64,000 bases of DNA from Methylobacterium sp. (GCA_002928875.1 PERO01000005.1:62001-126000), one strand, 5' to 3'. Counted from the first letter of the stretch, positions 45,235 through 54,963 are shown. The notes: a model not told the origin generated them from the letters alone. Made by a program: numbers and translations.

Positions 45235-46752
45235 TTACTCCCGCAACCCGGCGGCATAGCCGAAGGCGATGGCGGGCTGGGCCGCGGTCTCCACCCACAC
45301 CGCCTTGGCGCGGGTATATTCGTGCAGCGCATCGAGCCCGCTGGAGCGGCCATAGCCGCTCATCCCGAAGCCGCCGAACGGCACGGAGACGTGGATGGTC
45401 TTGTACGAATTGACCCAGAACGTCCCCGCCCGCACGCTCGCCGCCACGCGATGCGCGCGGCCGACATCGCCGGTCCAGACCGCGCCGGCGAGGCCGAAAG
45501 CGGTGCCGTTCGCGAGCGCGATCGCCTCCTCCTCATCCTCGAAGGGGATCGCCGCGAGCACGGGGCCGAACACCTCCTCCTGCGCGAGGCTCGCCTGGTT
45601 GGAGAGGCCTGCGACGAGCGTCGGCGCGACGAAATAGCCCTCACCCTCGTGCGCGCCGCCGGTGACCAGCTGGCCACCCTCCTGCACCCCCGCCGCAATG
45701 AGATCCGTGACGCGGGCGAATTGCCGGGCATTGTTGATGGGGCCGATTTCGGTCGCGGGATCAAGCGGATCGCCGAGCTTCAGCTTCCGCGCGCCCTCGG
45801 CGATGCGCTGCACCAGTTCGTCATGCACCTGGCGATGCACGAGGAGCCGCGAACCCGCAACGCAGCTCTGCCCCGCGCCGGAGAAGACCGCGGCCTGCGC
45901 GCCGATGGCCGCGCGCGCCAGATCCGCATCCGGAAAGACGATGTTGGCGCTTTTTCCCCCGAGTTCCAGCACGGCGGGGATGAGGCGTTTCGCTGCAGCT
46001 TCCGCGATCTTCCGCCCCGTCGGCACCGAGCCCACGAACACCACCTTCTCCACCGCCGGTGCCTCGAGCGCCGCCTGCCCGCTCGTATGGCCGAACCCCG
46101 CGAGCACATTCACCACGCCCGCCGGCAGGCCCGCCGCCTCGGCGATGCCGGCCAGCGCGAGCGAGGTCAGCGGCGTGAGTTCGGAGGGTTTCAGCACCAC
46201 GGCGTTGCCCGCCGCGAGCGCCGGCGCGATCTGCCAGCCGGCGGTGAAGATCGGCGCATTCCAGGGCGTGATCTGCAGCACGACGCCGAAGGGTTCGCGG
46301 CGGGTATAGACGAGATGCGAGGTCGGAACCGGGATCACCTCGCCATACAGCTTGTCGCACCAGCCGCCATAATATTCGAACATCTCCGCGACCCTGGCGA
46401 CTTCCACGCGGGCATCACGGATGGGCTTGCCGGCCGAGAGGCTTTCGAGCCGCGCCAGCGCCTCGACCTCGGCGCGCACCGCCCGGCCGATCTCCTGCAG
46501 GATGCGCCCGCGCTGCGCCGGCGTGAGCCCCGACCAGGCCCGGAAGCCGGTGCGCGCCGCTTCCGTCGCCTGCCGCGCCACGCGCGCCCCGGCATCGGCA
46601 TAAGTGAAGAGCGGTTGCCCGTTCGCGGGATTGGCGATGGTGATCGCCTCGCCCTCGCCCGCGACGATCTCGCCCCCGATCCGCGAGCCGATCGCCGGCA
46701 GGACGGCCGCGAGGGGTTCGAGACAGGCGGCGAGCATCGGGGCAAGGCTCAT
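45235..46752 (-). CDS. NAD(P)-dependent aldehyde dehydrogenase
   Basis: A 505-aa enzyme with all family landmarks: ITPWNAPIFTAGWQIAPALAAGNAVVLKPSE, the FVGSVPTGRKI cofactor loop, the general base in LELGGKSANIVF, the nucleophile Cys in SGAGQSCVAGSRL, and EEVFGPVLAAIPF. The last helix contains PFGGFGMSGYGRSSGLDAL. It would oxidise an aldehyde formed in the pathway, for example a semialdehyde left after deamination. It overlaps the reductase gene before it by ATGA and ends 3 bp before the M20 gene. Confidence 0.93.
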   Translation of the reverse strand: MSLAPMLAACLEPLAAVLPAIGSRIGGEIVAGEGEAITIANPANGQPLFTYADAGARVARQATEAARTGFRAWSGLTPAQRGRILQEIGRAVRAEVEALARLESLSAGKPIRDARVEVARVAEMFEYYGGWCDKLYGEVIPVPTSHLVYTRREPFGVVLQITPWNAPIFTAGWQIAPALAAGNAVVLKPSELTPLTSLALAGIAEAAGLPAGVVNVLAGFGHTSGQAALEAPAVEKVVFVGSVPTGRKIAEAAAKRLIPAVLELGGKSANIVFPDADLARAAIGAQAAVFSGAGQSCVAGSRLLVHRQVHDELVQRIAEGARKLKLGDPLDPATEIGPINNARQFARVTDLIAAGVQEGGQLVTGGAHEGEGYFVAPTLVAGLSNQASLAQEEVFGPVLAAIPFEDEEEAIALANGTAFGLAGAVWTGDVGRAHRVAASVRAGTFWVNSYKTIHVSVPFGGFGMSGYGRSSGLDALHEYTRAKAVWVETAAQPAIAFGYAAGLRE

Positions 46753-47624
46753 GCCCTGCGCTCCGCTTGGCGCAGCGTGACGATGCGGTTGAAATCCTCG
46801 CCGTCGGGCAAGTCCACGGCGCTTGCCGCCCAGAGCCCGGCCACCGCGGCGGCGAGCGGCGGCGTGAGGTCGAGTTCCGCGAAAAGCGCGGCGGCGAGGC
46901 GGATATCCTTGCGCATCAGCCCCATGGTGAAGCCCGAATTGAACGCGCCATTGGCGATCCAGGTCGGCAGGTTCACCTCGCTCACGCCCGAGCGTCCCGA
47001 GCCGGCATTGATGCCGGAGAACACGGTTGCGACATCGAGCCCAGCCGTTTCGATGATCTGCATCGCCTCGCCGAGCAGCACGAGATGCGCGCCGCAGAGC
47101 AGGTTGTTCACGAGCTTCGTGACATGCCCCGCCCCGCTCGGCCCGACATGCACGCGCTTCGCGCTGATCGCCTCGAGGACCGGCATCGCGCGGGCGAGAT
47201 CACCGGCCTCGCCGCCGATCACCATGGTCATGGTGCCGGCGAGCGCCCCTTTCGGGCCGCCGGAAACCGGCGCGTCGAGCAGGGCATGGCCGGCCGCGCG
47301 GAGCGTCGCGGCAAGCGCGCGCGTCACGGCGGGTTCGGAGGTCGTCGTGTCGATCACCAGCGTGCCAAGCGCGGCATGAGCCAGAACGCCCTCCGGCCCC
47401 TCGATCACCGCGCGGACAGCGGCGGCATGGGGCAGCGAGAGGATGATCGTGTCGCAAGCGCGGATCAGCTCCGGCAGCGCTGCGGCGACAGCGAGGCCTT
47501 CGGCCATGCGTGCACTCCGCGTCTCGGCCGAGAGGTCGAATCCGAGGACAGCATGACCGTTGCGCTGCAACGACAGCGCCATGCCCCGGCCCATATTGCC
47601 AAGCCCGATTATGCCGACAGGCAT
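46749..47624 (-). CDS. 3-hydroxyisobutyrate dehydrogenase-family oxidoreductase
   Basis: A 291-aa beta-hydroxyacid dehydrogenase. MPVGIIGLGNMGRGMALSL is the NAD(P) motif and fixes the start at 47624; the open frame continues upstream without homology. The substrate motif DAPVSGGPKGALAGTMTMVIGG, the catalytic Lys in GAGHVTKLVNNLL and the terminal GLMRKDIRLA segment are intact. It is the first gene of the 14-gene operon, opposite the LysR gene, and probably forms or uses the semialdehyde handled by the next enzyme. Confidence 0.92.
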   Translation of the reverse strand: MPVGIIGLGNMGRGMALSLQRNGHAVLGFDLSAETRSARMAEGLAVAAALPELIRACDTIILSLPHAAAVRAVIEGPEGVLAHAALGTLVIDTTTSEPAVTRALAATLRAAGHALLDAPVSGGPKGALAGTMTMVIGGEAGDLARAMPVLEAISAKRVHVGPSGAGHVTKLVNNLLCGAHLVLLGEAMQIIETAGLDVATVFSGINAGSGRSGVSEVNLPTWIANGAFNSGFTMGLMRKDIRLAAALFAELDLTPPLAAAVAGLWAASAVDLPDGEDFNRIVTLRQAERRA

Positions 47625-47749
47625 GAACTGCACTGCTCCCTGTTCCCCGGAAGCAAGGCTATTCGCCGTTTGCCGGCTCTGCATAGGCATCGCGCCGTGC
47701 TTTACCGTTGACTCCAGAGCAACACCCGCTCCAGACTTTGCCCAGGGAC

Positions 47750-48664
47750 ATGGCAGAACGACTGGATGATCATCACCTGCGCTATCTTGTCGAGGCAATC
47801 CGCCGCGGTTCCGTGCGGGCGGCTGCGGATGTGCTGGGTGTCAATCCCTCGGTGGTGAGCCGGCAGATCGCCGATCTTGAGAACGAACTGGGCATCGCCT
47901 TGCTCGAGCGCCTGCCGCGCGGCGTGCGCGCCACCGAGGCCGGCGAATATCTCGCGACGCATTTCCGCCAGCAGATGACGGAACGCGACGACGCCATCGC
48001 GCGCATCCGCGAGATGCGCGGGCTGATGCGCGGGCATATCTCGCTCATCATCGGCGGCGGGTTCGTGTCCGACATCATGTCGGGACCGCTCACCCGGTTC
48101 TGGGAGCGCCATCCGCGCATCACGCTGACGGTGGATATCGGTGGCGCCGACGAGATCACGCAGGCGGTCGCCGAGGATCGCTTCCATCTCGGCATGGGGT
48201 TCAACGTGCCCCCGCATCCGCGGGTGCGCGTGGTGGAAGCGGTCACCCAGCCCCTCGCCCTGATCACCCGCCCGGATCAAGAGTTGACCCGCCGCGAGGC
48301 CGCGATCTCGCTGGAGGAGATCGCGCGGTATCCGCTCGCGCTCCTGCCGGTGGGCAGCGGCGCGCGGCAGCGCATCGCGCTGGCCGAGCAGGCGGAAGGG
48401 CTGGTTCTCAGCCCGAGGCTCAACACCAGTTCGCTCGAAATGCTGCGGAAATTCGTGCGCGACGGTCATGGCCTGACCCTCCTGCCCGCCTTCGCGATCA
48501 ATGCCGAGAGCGCGGCCGGCACGCTCGTTGCCCTGCCGATCCGCAGCGCGATCCTCGACGACACGCAATCGCAGGTCGTCACGCGGCTTGGCCGCGCGCT
48601 GCCGGCGGCCGCGGTAGAATTGCTGCGCTTCCTCGTGCGCGAGATGCGCGCCTTCCGGGGCTGA
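47750..48664 (+). CDS. LysR-family transcriptional regulator
   Basis: A 304-aa regulator, divergent from the long catabolic operon. The N-terminal helix-turn-helix reads YLVEAIRRGSVRAAADVLGVNPSVVSRQIADLENELG, followed by LLERLPRGVRATEAGEYL. The two-lobed effector domain follows. The ATG at 47750 has AGGGA close upstream; a TTG at 47708 would add 14 residues. It is the likely activator of the operon, responding to an intermediate of the pathway; the intergenic 125 bp would carry its sites. Confidence 0.93.
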   Translation: MAERLDDHHLRYLVEAIRRGSVRAAADVLGVNPSVVSRQIADLENELGIALLERLPRGVRATEAGEYLATHFRQQMTERDDAIARIREMRGLMRGHISLIIGGGFVSDIMSGPLTRFWERHPRITLTVDIGGADEITQAVAEDRFHLGMGFNVPPHPRVRVVEAVTQPLALITRPDQELTRREAAISLEEIARYPLALLPVGSGARQRIALAEQAEGLVLSPRLNTSSLEMLRKFVRDGHGLTLLPAFAINAESAAGTLVALPIRSAILDDTQSQVVTRLGRALPAAAVELLRFLVREMRAFRG

Positions 48665-48750
48665 TCAGGCCAGCAGCACGCGATTCTGGCCTACCAGTTC
48701 CCGTCGATTGTGGCATTTGGCGGTAACGCCGTGGCCGCTTGAGCCGACCC

Positions 48751-49368
48751 TCAATGTGCGGTTCGGTGCGCCGGGTCCATCCCCGCCCGCGGCCGGAGCG
48801 ATGCGATCGCGTGATCGGCGAGGCCAGCGAGTTGCGCCCGCGAAGGCGAGGTGCGGGCCAGCACGTTCAGACCCTGCACCACGCAGACCAGAAACGCCGC
48901 GCTGCCGGACCCTGCCTCGACCTCGCATTCGCCGGCCTTCTGCGCGCGCTCGATCGCCTCGTCGAAGGCGATTTCAAGCCTCTTCAGATGCTCGCCGACA
49001 ATCGCCGCCACCTCCGGCTCCTTCTGCGCGAGTTCGACGATGGCATTGGTGAGCAGGCAGCCCCAGCGCCGGCGCCCCGTGAGAATGCCCTCGACGAGTT
49101 CATCGAAATAGGCGCGGATCGCGCCAAGGCCGGAGGGGTCGCGCCGCAGGGTGTCGAGCGCCTGCTGCGAACATTGGGCGATGTAGCGCTCGATCGCTTT
49201 CAGGAACAGCTGCCGCTTGTCGCCATAGGTCGCGTAAAGGCTGCCCGGAAACAGCCCCATGGCCTTGCACAGGGCCTGCATGCCGCTGGCCTCGAAGCCG
49301 TTCTGCCAGAAGGCATCGACCGCGCGGTCCAGCCTTTCCACAGGGTCGAAACGTTTCGCCTGGCTCAT
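48751..49368 (-). CDS. TetR-family transcriptional regulator
   Basis: A 205-aa repressor. The N-terminal helix-turn-helix reads LDRAVDAFWQNGFEASGMQALCKAMGLFPGSLYATYGDKRQLF, typical of the AcrR/NemR-like branch; the ligand domain is helical. The ATG at 49368 has GAGAGGG upstream, while the open frame beyond it shows no homology. It is at the downstream end of a three-gene catabolic run, 55 bp after the FAH-like gene, and may repress it through the palindrome at 52229. Confidence 0.92.
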   Translation of the reverse strand: MSQAKRFDPVERLDRAVDAFWQNGFEASGMQALCKAMGLFPGSLYATYGDKRQLFLKAIERYIAQCSQQALDTLRRDPSGLGAIRAYFDELVEGILTGRRRWGCLLTNAIVELAQKEPEVAAIVGEHLKRLEIAFDEAIERAQKAGECEVEAGSGSAAFLVCVVQGLNVLARTSPSRAQLAGLADHAIASLRPRAGMDPAHRTAH

Positions 49369-49423
49369 CGCAACCCTCTCATGACATCGCAACCCGGTGA
49401 CATGGCAATGCGACCCGGCCAAC

Positions 49424-50188
49424 TCACACGATCCGGCATTCCACGATCCTCTGGCCATCGACCGCGACCACGACATGATCACCGGGCGAAACCGGGAAAA
49501 GCCCCAGCGGCGTGCCCGCGAGAACGAGATCGCCGGGGCGAAGCGCGGCACCCCGGCGCGCGAGATCCCCCGCGAGCCACGTCACAGACGCCTCGGCCCC
49601 GCCCGGCATCGGCCAGAGCGCGCCCGTATCGACCACCACGCCGTTGATCGTCACAGCGAGGCGAGCGTCATTCGGCCAGAAATCGAGCGGTTGCATGGCC
49701 GCCTCGGGTGGCAACACGACGCCGCCATGAATGCCGTTGTTCGCGACCAGCTCGGGCAGGGTCTTCCGCGCGCCGCGAAACACGAAGTGATGCAGTTCGA
49801 TGACGGGGAAGGCCTGCGCGATCACCCCATCCGCACCGATGCGCAAAGCCATTTCGCCCTCGATGGCGAGATTGGCGAACCCGTCATGCCGCACGGGCTG
49901 GCCCGAAGCCCGCATTTCGCTGCGAAACAGCCGGGCATGGATCGGCCCGCTCATGCCGAACTGCTCGACGACGCCCGGCCCCACACAGCCTACCTTGTAG
50001 CCCGCGACCGCATCGGCGGCGTCACAGCGCAGGCGCGCGACCTCGGCCTGCACCGCATAGGCCTCGTCGAGCGAGAGCGCCGCATGATCCTCGGCGAAGA
50101 AGCTCCCCGGCACGAGTGCCCGGTAATCCGCCCATTGGCGCTGCGCGATGGCGCTGATCGATGCCTGCCGGGATGCCGTTGTCGCCAT
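49424..50188 (-). CDS. Fumarylacetoacetate hydrolase / 2-keto-4-pentenoate hydratase-like protein
   Basis: A 254-aa enzyme of the hydratase/decarboxylase (MhpD-like) branch. The core contains AVAGYKVGCVGPGVVEQFG, the acidic metal motif in LAIEGEMALRIG, VIELHHFVF, NNGIHGGVVLPP and the late GDLVLAGTPLGLFPVSPGDHVVV. The ATG at 50188 has GAGG 6 nt before it; a GTG at 50200 overlapping the upstream stop is possible. It may hydrate, decarboxylate or cleave a 2-keto acid delivered by the neighbouring enolase-superfamily enzyme. Confidence 0.88.
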   Translation of the reverse strand: MATTASRQASISAIAQRQWADYRALVPGSFFAEDHAALSLDEAYAVQAEVARLRCDAADAVAGYKVGCVGPGVVEQFGMSGPIHARLFRSEMRASGQPVRHDGFANLAIEGEMALRIGADGVIAQAFPVIELHHFVFRGARKTLPELVANNGIHGGVVLPPEAAMQPLDFWPNDARLAVTINGVVVDTGALWPMPGGAEASVTWLAGDLARRGAALRPGDLVLAGTPLGLFPVSPGDHVVVAVDGQRIVECRIV

Positions 50189-50196
50189 CATTCGCC

Positions 50197-51291
50197 TCAC
50201 GACAGTCGGTAGCGGGCGACCGCCGCCGGGTCCCAGGCGATGCCGTTCCCCGGTGTCGAGGGCAGCACGGCCATGCCATCAACAATCTGAAGCGGTTCGA
50301 CCAGCAGCGGCTCCGCCCAATCGACATATTCCAGCCAATGCGCGCCCGGCGTCGCCATCAGCAGATGTGCGCTGACCTCGGGGAAGAGATGCGACGAGAC
50401 GAGGCAATGATGCGCCTCGGCCAGGCCGGCCGCCCTCTGCCAACCGGTGACGCCGCCGATGCGGTCGAGATCGGGCATCACGAGATCGCAGGCCTGCACG
50501 GCGAGGGCAGCCGCCATGGGTTCCAGCCCGGTGAAGTTCTCGCCGATCTGGATCGGGGTCCGCACGGCGGCAGCGATGCGCGACAGTTGCGCGTAATCGT
50601 CGTGCCGGGTGGGCTCCTCGATCCAGTACAGACCCTCGTCGTCGAGCGCCTGGCATTGCCAGGAGGCATCGGCCGGGGCCAGCGCCTGATTGAAATCGAC
50701 CATGAGGTGGATGCTCGCCGGCAGGCGCCGGCGGACGGCCCGGACAACCGCCAGATCCTTCTCGAAGGCTCCACGCCCGAGGCGCAGCTTGACGGCGCGA
50801 AATCCACCCTCGAGCAAGGCTTCCGCCTCGTCGGCGGCCGCTTCCGGCGACATGATGCCCAGGCCGTTGCTGTTATAGGCCGGCAACGGCCTCGGCGCCG
50901 CGCCGAGCAGGGTGGCGAGCGGCACGCCGGCGGCCGTCGCCATGGCGCCCCAGGCGGCGGTATCGACCGACGAGGCGACCATGGTCAGCGGCCCGGCGAG
51001 GCCCGGCAGCTTGAAATGGCGCTTCATCCGCTGGGCGATATCCACCGGGTTGAGCGGCAGCCCCGCGAGGCTCTCGCCAAGCTCGGCCACGATCGGCACG
51101 AGCCCGCGCGCGATCGACGGAAGATAGCAGAAGGCATAGGCGTGCCCGGTCGGGCCTTCCTCGGTCGCGAGATCCACCAGGAGCAGCGAGGCCCGATCGA
51201 TGGTGCGCGCGCTGGTGCCGAGCGGCCGGCGCATGGGCACATCGACCGGCGTCGCGGTGAGCGCGCGAAGGGTGAGAGCGGGCAACGCCAT
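50197..51291 (-). CDS. Mandelate racemase-like enolase superfamily enzyme
   Basis: A 364-aa protein that aligns by eye with Pseudomonas putida mandelate racemase at a constant offset of four residues. Metal ligands are Asp199, Glu225 and Glu251; the Asp274-His301 dyad and Glu321 are present in MPDLDRIGG, SSHLFPEVSAHL and HWLEYVD. The second lysine of the KxK base motif is arginine (KLR, Lys168 and Arg170, where the racemase has Lys164 and Lys166). The protein may therefore be a one-sided acid/base enzyme, such as a sugar-acid dehydratase, rather than a true racemase. It is flanked by a PanE-like reductase (4 bp upstream) and an FAH-like enzyme. Confidence 0.9.
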   Translation of the reverse strand: MALPALTLRALTATPVDVPMRRPLGTSARTIDRASLLLVDLATEEGPTGHAYAFCYLPSIARGLVPIVAELGESLAGLPLNPVDIAQRMKRHFKLPGLAGPLTMVASSVDTAAWGAMATAAGVPLATLLGAAPRPLPAYNSNGLGIMSPEAAADEAEALLEGGFRAVKLRLGRGAFEKDLAVVRAVRRRLPASIHLMVDFNQALAPADASWQCQALDDEGLYWIEEPTRHDDYAQLSRIAAAVRTPIQIGENFTGLEPMAAALAVQACDLVMPDLDRIGGVTGWQRAAGLAEAHHCLVSSHLFPEVSAHLLMATPGAHWLEYVDWAEPLLVEPLQIVDGMAVLPSTPGNGIAWDPAAVARYRLS

Positions 51292-51295
51292 GGTG

Positions 51296-52216
51296 TCAGT
51301 TCTTTCCGTTCACGAAGGGCATCAGTTCAGCCACGACATGATCGTTGGCCGGGGTGGGGATGCCCAGTTGACGCCCGTATTCGACCACCGCGCCGCTGAG
51401 CCAGGGCAGTTCGAGGCGGTTTCCGCGCTCGAGATCGACCTTCATGGACGAGGGCATGCCCGGCGGCAGGGTATCGACGAAGGCGAGCCGCTCTGCGGCG
51501 AAGGTCTCGGCCAAAGGCACGCCCTTGGCCCGACCGATCGTGACGACCTCGCGCATGAGGTTAAGGAGAAGCTCGCGCTTCGTGGCATCCTCCCGGACAG
51601 GGCCGACCGTCGTGCGAAACAGCGTCGTGGACCCCGAGAGACCCACCAGAAAGACGAATTTTTCCCAGATGAGCCGCTCGATCGAGCCGGAAATCTCGGC
51701 ATCGAAGCCGGACTTCTGGCAGGCCGCGAGGAAAGCCTCGCAACGGGCCGAAATGGCGCCGCCATATTCGCCGAACACCAGCTTCTGCAACTGGCCGGAA
51801 TGCCCGATCACCCCCGGCTCGCTGATCGACGCGGCGATGTAGCTCAGACCGCCGATGATGGCCGAACGGGGCACATGCCGGGCCAGCACCTCATCCTTGT
51901 TCACGCCATTCTGGAACGAGACGATTGCCGCTCCCGCCTTGGCGATCGGACCGAGTTGCGCTGCAACCTCCTCGGTGTCCCATAGCTTAACGCCGACGAT
52001 CACGAGATCGGCGGTGCCGATTTCTCCGATGGTTTCCACCGCCCGGAAACCCGTGACCACCGCATCCCCGCGCGGACTGACGATCTTCAGGCCATTCTCC
52101 CGCATGGCTGCGAGATGCCGCCCGCGAGCCACGAACGTCACATCCTCGCCCGCAGCGGCGAGGCGACCGCCGAAATATCCACCGACGCCGCCAGCACCCA
52201 CGATCGCAATCCGCAT
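51296..52216 (-). CDS. 2-dehydropantoate 2-reductase-family oxidoreductase
   Basis: A 306-aa NADP-dependent reductase. The N-terminal MRIAIVGAGGVGGYFGGRLAAAGEDVTFVARG, the VSFQNGVNKDEVLA segment and the conserved Lys in RLIWEKFVFLVGLSGSTTLFR match PanE-like proteins. In this catabolic trio it more likely oxidises or reduces a 2-hydroxy/2-keto acid than makes pantoate. It is the first gene of the unit and sits 12 bp downstream of a TetR-type palindrome. Confidence 0.9.
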   Translation of the reverse strand: MRIAIVGAGGVGGYFGGRLAAAGEDVTFVARGRHLAAMRENGLKIVSPRGDAVVTGFRAVETIGEIGTADLVIVGVKLWDTEEVAAQLGPIAKAGAAIVSFQNGVNKDEVLARHVPRSAIIGGLSYIAASISEPGVIGHSGQLQKLVFGEYGGAISARCEAFLAACQKSGFDAEISGSIERLIWEKFVFLVGLSGSTTLFRTTVGPVREDATKRELLLNLMREVVTIGRAKGVPLAETFAAERLAFVDTLPPGMPSSMKVDLERGNRLELPWLSGAVVEYGRQLGIPTPANDHVVAELMPFVNGKN

Positions 52217-52228
52217 CTCAGTTCCTTT

Positions 52229-52246
52229 CTTGAACGTTCATTCAAG
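52229..52246. promoter_or_regulatory. TetR-type operator upstream of the PanE-like operon
   Basis: CTTGAA (52229-52234) and TTCAAG (52241-52246) form an inverted repeat around CGTTCA; a perfect inner palindrome TGAACGTTCA lies at 52231-52240. It is just before the PanE-like start. A minus-strand TTGACG (52271-52276) could be the -35, placing this operator downstream of the -10, fit for repression. The TetR gene at 48751 is the nearest candidate. Confidence 0.6.
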
Positions 52247-52472
52247 CTGGCTATCATCGCAGGACTTGGACGTCAACCGGATTTGACACAAGCATGATGG
52301 CTTCGCGCCGTTTCGGCCCCGATTCGCGGCTGCGGGCTCCGCGCGGCGTGACTGGTATGTGATCATGCGCGGTGAGAGCTTGCGGCCATCGTCCGGCGCC
52401 GCGTCGCGCCCTTCCGCAGCCGAACGAAGGCGCCCGGCCCGAGGCTCGGCCATCCGTCACAAGCGAGGTTCC

Positions 52473-53243
52473 ATGTCCGGTCACATCCGCCATCCGGCGC
52501 ATCGCCAGGTTCTGTTCATGCTGGTCGTGCTGGCCCTCGCTCTGCCTCTCGCCGGAGCGCGGGCGGCGGAACGCGCGGTGCGATTGATGGCGGCGGATGG
52601 CGTCGTCGTGCACGGCACCTTCGACGGCGGCGGCGATCCGGCGCGACCGATCGCGCTGCTCTTTCATCAGGCCGGCAGCAATCGCGGCGAATACCAGACG
52701 ATTGCGCCCCGCTTCCAGGCGCTCGGTTTCGATACGCTCCGGATCGACCAGCGTTCGGGCGGAAACGCATTCGGGCGGCGCAACGAAACGGCGGATGGCG
52801 CCGGCGGACGCGCGGAATTCCTGGCAGCGCTGCCGGACCTTCGCGCGGCTCTGGCCTGGGCGCGGGCAGAGGGACGGCGCGGTCCGGTGGTCGTCGTCGG
52901 ATCAAGCTATTCGGCCTCGCTCGTCTTCCTGCTCGCGGCGGAAGATCCGCAGATCGCGGCAGTCATCGCCTTCTCACCGGGCGAATATTTCCGGGACGCC
53001 GGATCGGTCCGCCGGGCCGCCGCGAAGGTCCGGCAGCCGGTTTTCGTGTCCTCGGCCAGCGATTCGGGCGAGGAAAACGAGGCGGCCACCATTCTCGCGG
53101 CCGTCCCTGCTGCGACCAAGACGCAGTTTCGCGCCAGGAATGCGACCCATGGAGCCAGCGCCCTCGCCGGCAGCGGTGCCGGCCCGACCTGGAGCGCGCT
53201 GGAGGCTTTCCTGAAGAAGGCCGTGCCGCGTGCCGCTGGCTGA
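52473..53243 (+). CDS. Secreted alpha/beta hydrolase (dienelactone hydrolase-like)
   Basis: From the ATG at 52473 the product is 256 aa with a signal peptide (hydrophobic LFMLVVLALALPLAGARA). The hydrolase core shows ALLFHQAGSNRGEYQTIAPRF, the nucleophile elbow VVGSSYSASL (Ser in GSSYS), and FSPGEYF. The predicted late Asp lies in SSASDSGEE and the His in ATHGASAL. It acts in the periplasm or outside, on an unknown ester. The frame is open further upstream, but the signal peptide fixes this start. No neighbour shares its strand. Confidence 0.85.
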   Translation: MSGHIRHPAHRQVLFMLVVLALALPLAGARAAERAVRLMAADGVVVHGTFDGGGDPARPIALLFHQAGSNRGEYQTIAPRFQALGFDTLRIDQRSGGNAFGRRNETADGAGGRAEFLAALPDLRAALAWARAEGRRGPVVVVGSSYSASLVFLLAAEDPQIAAVIAFSPGEYFRDAGSVRRAAAKVRQPVFVSSASDSGEENEAATILAAVPAATKTQFRARNATHGASALAGSGAGPTWSALEAFLKKAVPRAAG

Positions 53244-53271
53244 ACCGGGCCCGCTCTCGCCCGCGTGACCC

Positions 53272-54963
53272 TCAGGCTGCCCGGATCGACCGCAGGAAGG
53301 CATCGACCTCCGCGTTCAGGGTATCGCCATGCGCCCCGAGATCGCGCACGGAATTCCGGACTTCCTCGACGAGATGGCCGGAATTGCGGATCGCCAGAGT
53401 CACGTCGGTCACGTTCCGGGTGACCTCGATCGTGCCGCGCGCGGCCTCGCCGACATTGCCGGCAATGATCTCCGTCGTCTCGATCTGCTGCCCGATCGCC
53501 AGTCTCACGTTTTCCGACAGGGCCGCGACTTCGCCCAGAGTCTGGGTCATCGAGCGGATCGCCTCGATGGCGTTGGCGCTGGCCGACTGGATCGCCGCGA
53601 TCTGGCCGGCGATTTCCTCGGTGGCGCCCGCGGTTTGCGACGCCAGTTCCTTCACCTCCTGCGCCACCACCGCGAAACCGCGACCGGCCTCGCCCGCCCG
53701 GGCAGCCTCGATCGTCGCGTTCAGCGCGAGCAGATTGGTCTGGCTGGCGATGGCGCGGATGAGCCGGGCGACATCCCCGATGGAATTGGCGGCCCGCCCG
53801 AGCTTTTCCATGTCGGCATTGGCATGCTCGCCCTGCACCACCACCTGCCGCATGCGCTCCCCGGAGCCGGCAACCTGCGCGCCGACATCGTTCATGGCGC
53901 GCGAGAGATCGCTCGCGGATTGCGCGACGGCGCGGACATTCTCGGTGGCTTCCTCGGAGGCGGCGGCCACGGCCGTGGCCTGCCCGGTCGCGGCACCCGT
54001 TTCGCGCGCCATCGATTCGGCGGATGCCTGCAAGGCCGCGACGGCCCGGGTCAGCGCGGAGACGACGTTTCCGATATGCGATTCGAAATTCGTGGCGAGG
54101 CGCGCGAGGCTCTCGCGACGGACCGTCTCGGCGGCCTCGCGCTCCAGTTCGCGTTCCGCGCGCAGCTTCTCCGTTTCCACAAGGCTTGCACCGAAGGCCC
54201 GCACGGCCTCGGTGAGCCGACCGACCTCATCATGGCGTCGGGTCGCGGGAATTTCGACATCGTGCCGGCCCGAACGCAAGGCCGTCATCACAGCGCTGAG
54301 CCGGCTGACGGGCCGCACGATCCGCGCATAGAGCAGCACGAAGGCGCCGACCAGGCTCGCGACGATGAGCAGGCCCAGAATCAGCAGCCGCATCAGCGAA
54401 TCATGCGCCGTGATCTCGGCCCGCGCGCTCACCAGCTGGATGCGCGAGCGCATGATATCCAGCATCGTGCCGGATGTTTCCGCAAGGCGCATCATCCGCT
54501 CGGTTTGCCGCGCGAGGAGGCTCTTGCGGTCGCCCTGCCCCGCGAGCGTCGCGCCCATCGCCTCGGCCGCCTGCTGGAGCGCCTGTTCGGTATCGAGAAT
54601 GGCCTTGCGGATGTCCGGCGGGAAATCGACCGAGAGCCGGACAAGGCCGGACCAGTTGGGCTCGACGGCCTGCCGCCGCGCCGCGATCGATTCGCGCACC
54701 TTTCCGAGCTGGTTCGGCTCGTCGAGCGCGGCAACGATGTCGAAATGGTTGCGCCACTGCGCGTCCATCAGGTCGTGGACATAGGTCGGTGGAACGCCAG
54801 CCTCCCAGACCGCATCGCGCGTGTCAGAGACGAGGCGTTGCGCCATGGCCGAGACCATCCAGCCCGCCAGACCGCACATGCCCACGATGACCGCAAAGGC
54901 GAGAACCATATCGACCGCGAAGGATCGGCGCTTGAAAGGATGCTGCATGGAAATCCGGACCAT
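53272..54963 (-). CDS. Methyl-accepting chemotaxis protein
   Basis: About 563 aa. A first helix near residues 20-40 ([20 protein letters not shown]), a periplasmic region of about 135 residues, a second helix ([20 protein letters not shown]), a HAMP domain ([19 protein letters not shown]), and a long coiled-coil signalling domain. The hairpin tip reads [40 protein letters not shown], seen in two adjacent pieces. It would couple a periplasmic signal to CheA. Starts at 54963 or 54948 are both possible; neither has a strong ribosome-binding site. It is the last clearly chromosomal gene before the island. Confidence 0.93.
   Translation of the reverse strand: MVRISMQHPFKRRSFAVDMVLAFAVIVGMCGLAGWMVSAMAQRLVSDTRDAVWEAGVPPTYVHDLMDAQWRNHFDIVAALDEPNQLGKVRESIAARRQAVEPNWSGLVRLSVDFPPDIRKAILDTEQALQQAAEAMGATLAGQGDRKSLLARQTERMMRLAETSGTMLDIMRSRIQLVSARAEITAHDSLMRLLILGLLIVASLVGAFVLLYARIVRPVSRLSAVMTALRSGRHDVEIPATRRHDEVGRLTEAVRAFGASLVETEKLRAERELEREAAETVRRESLARLATNFESHIGNVVSALTRAVAALQASAESMARETGAATGQATAVAAASEEATENVRAVAQSASDLSRAMNDVGAQVAGSGERMRQVVVQGEHANADMEKLGRAANSIGDVARLIRAIASQTNLLALNATIEAARAGEAGRGFAVVAQEVKELASQTAGATEEIAGQIAAIQSASANAIEAIRSMTQTLGEVAALSENVRLAIGQQIETTEIIAGNVGEAARGTIEVTRNVTDVTLAIRNSGHLVEEVRNSVRDLGAHGDTLNAEVDAFLRSIRAA

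Noticed and set aside
44089-47379. A 1096-codon open frame on the plus strand
   Set aside because: It is antisense to the M20 hydrolase, aldehyde dehydrogenase and reductase genes, all with complete catalytic motifs; its sequence is Arg/His/Asp-rich without domains, a product of high-GC codon bias.
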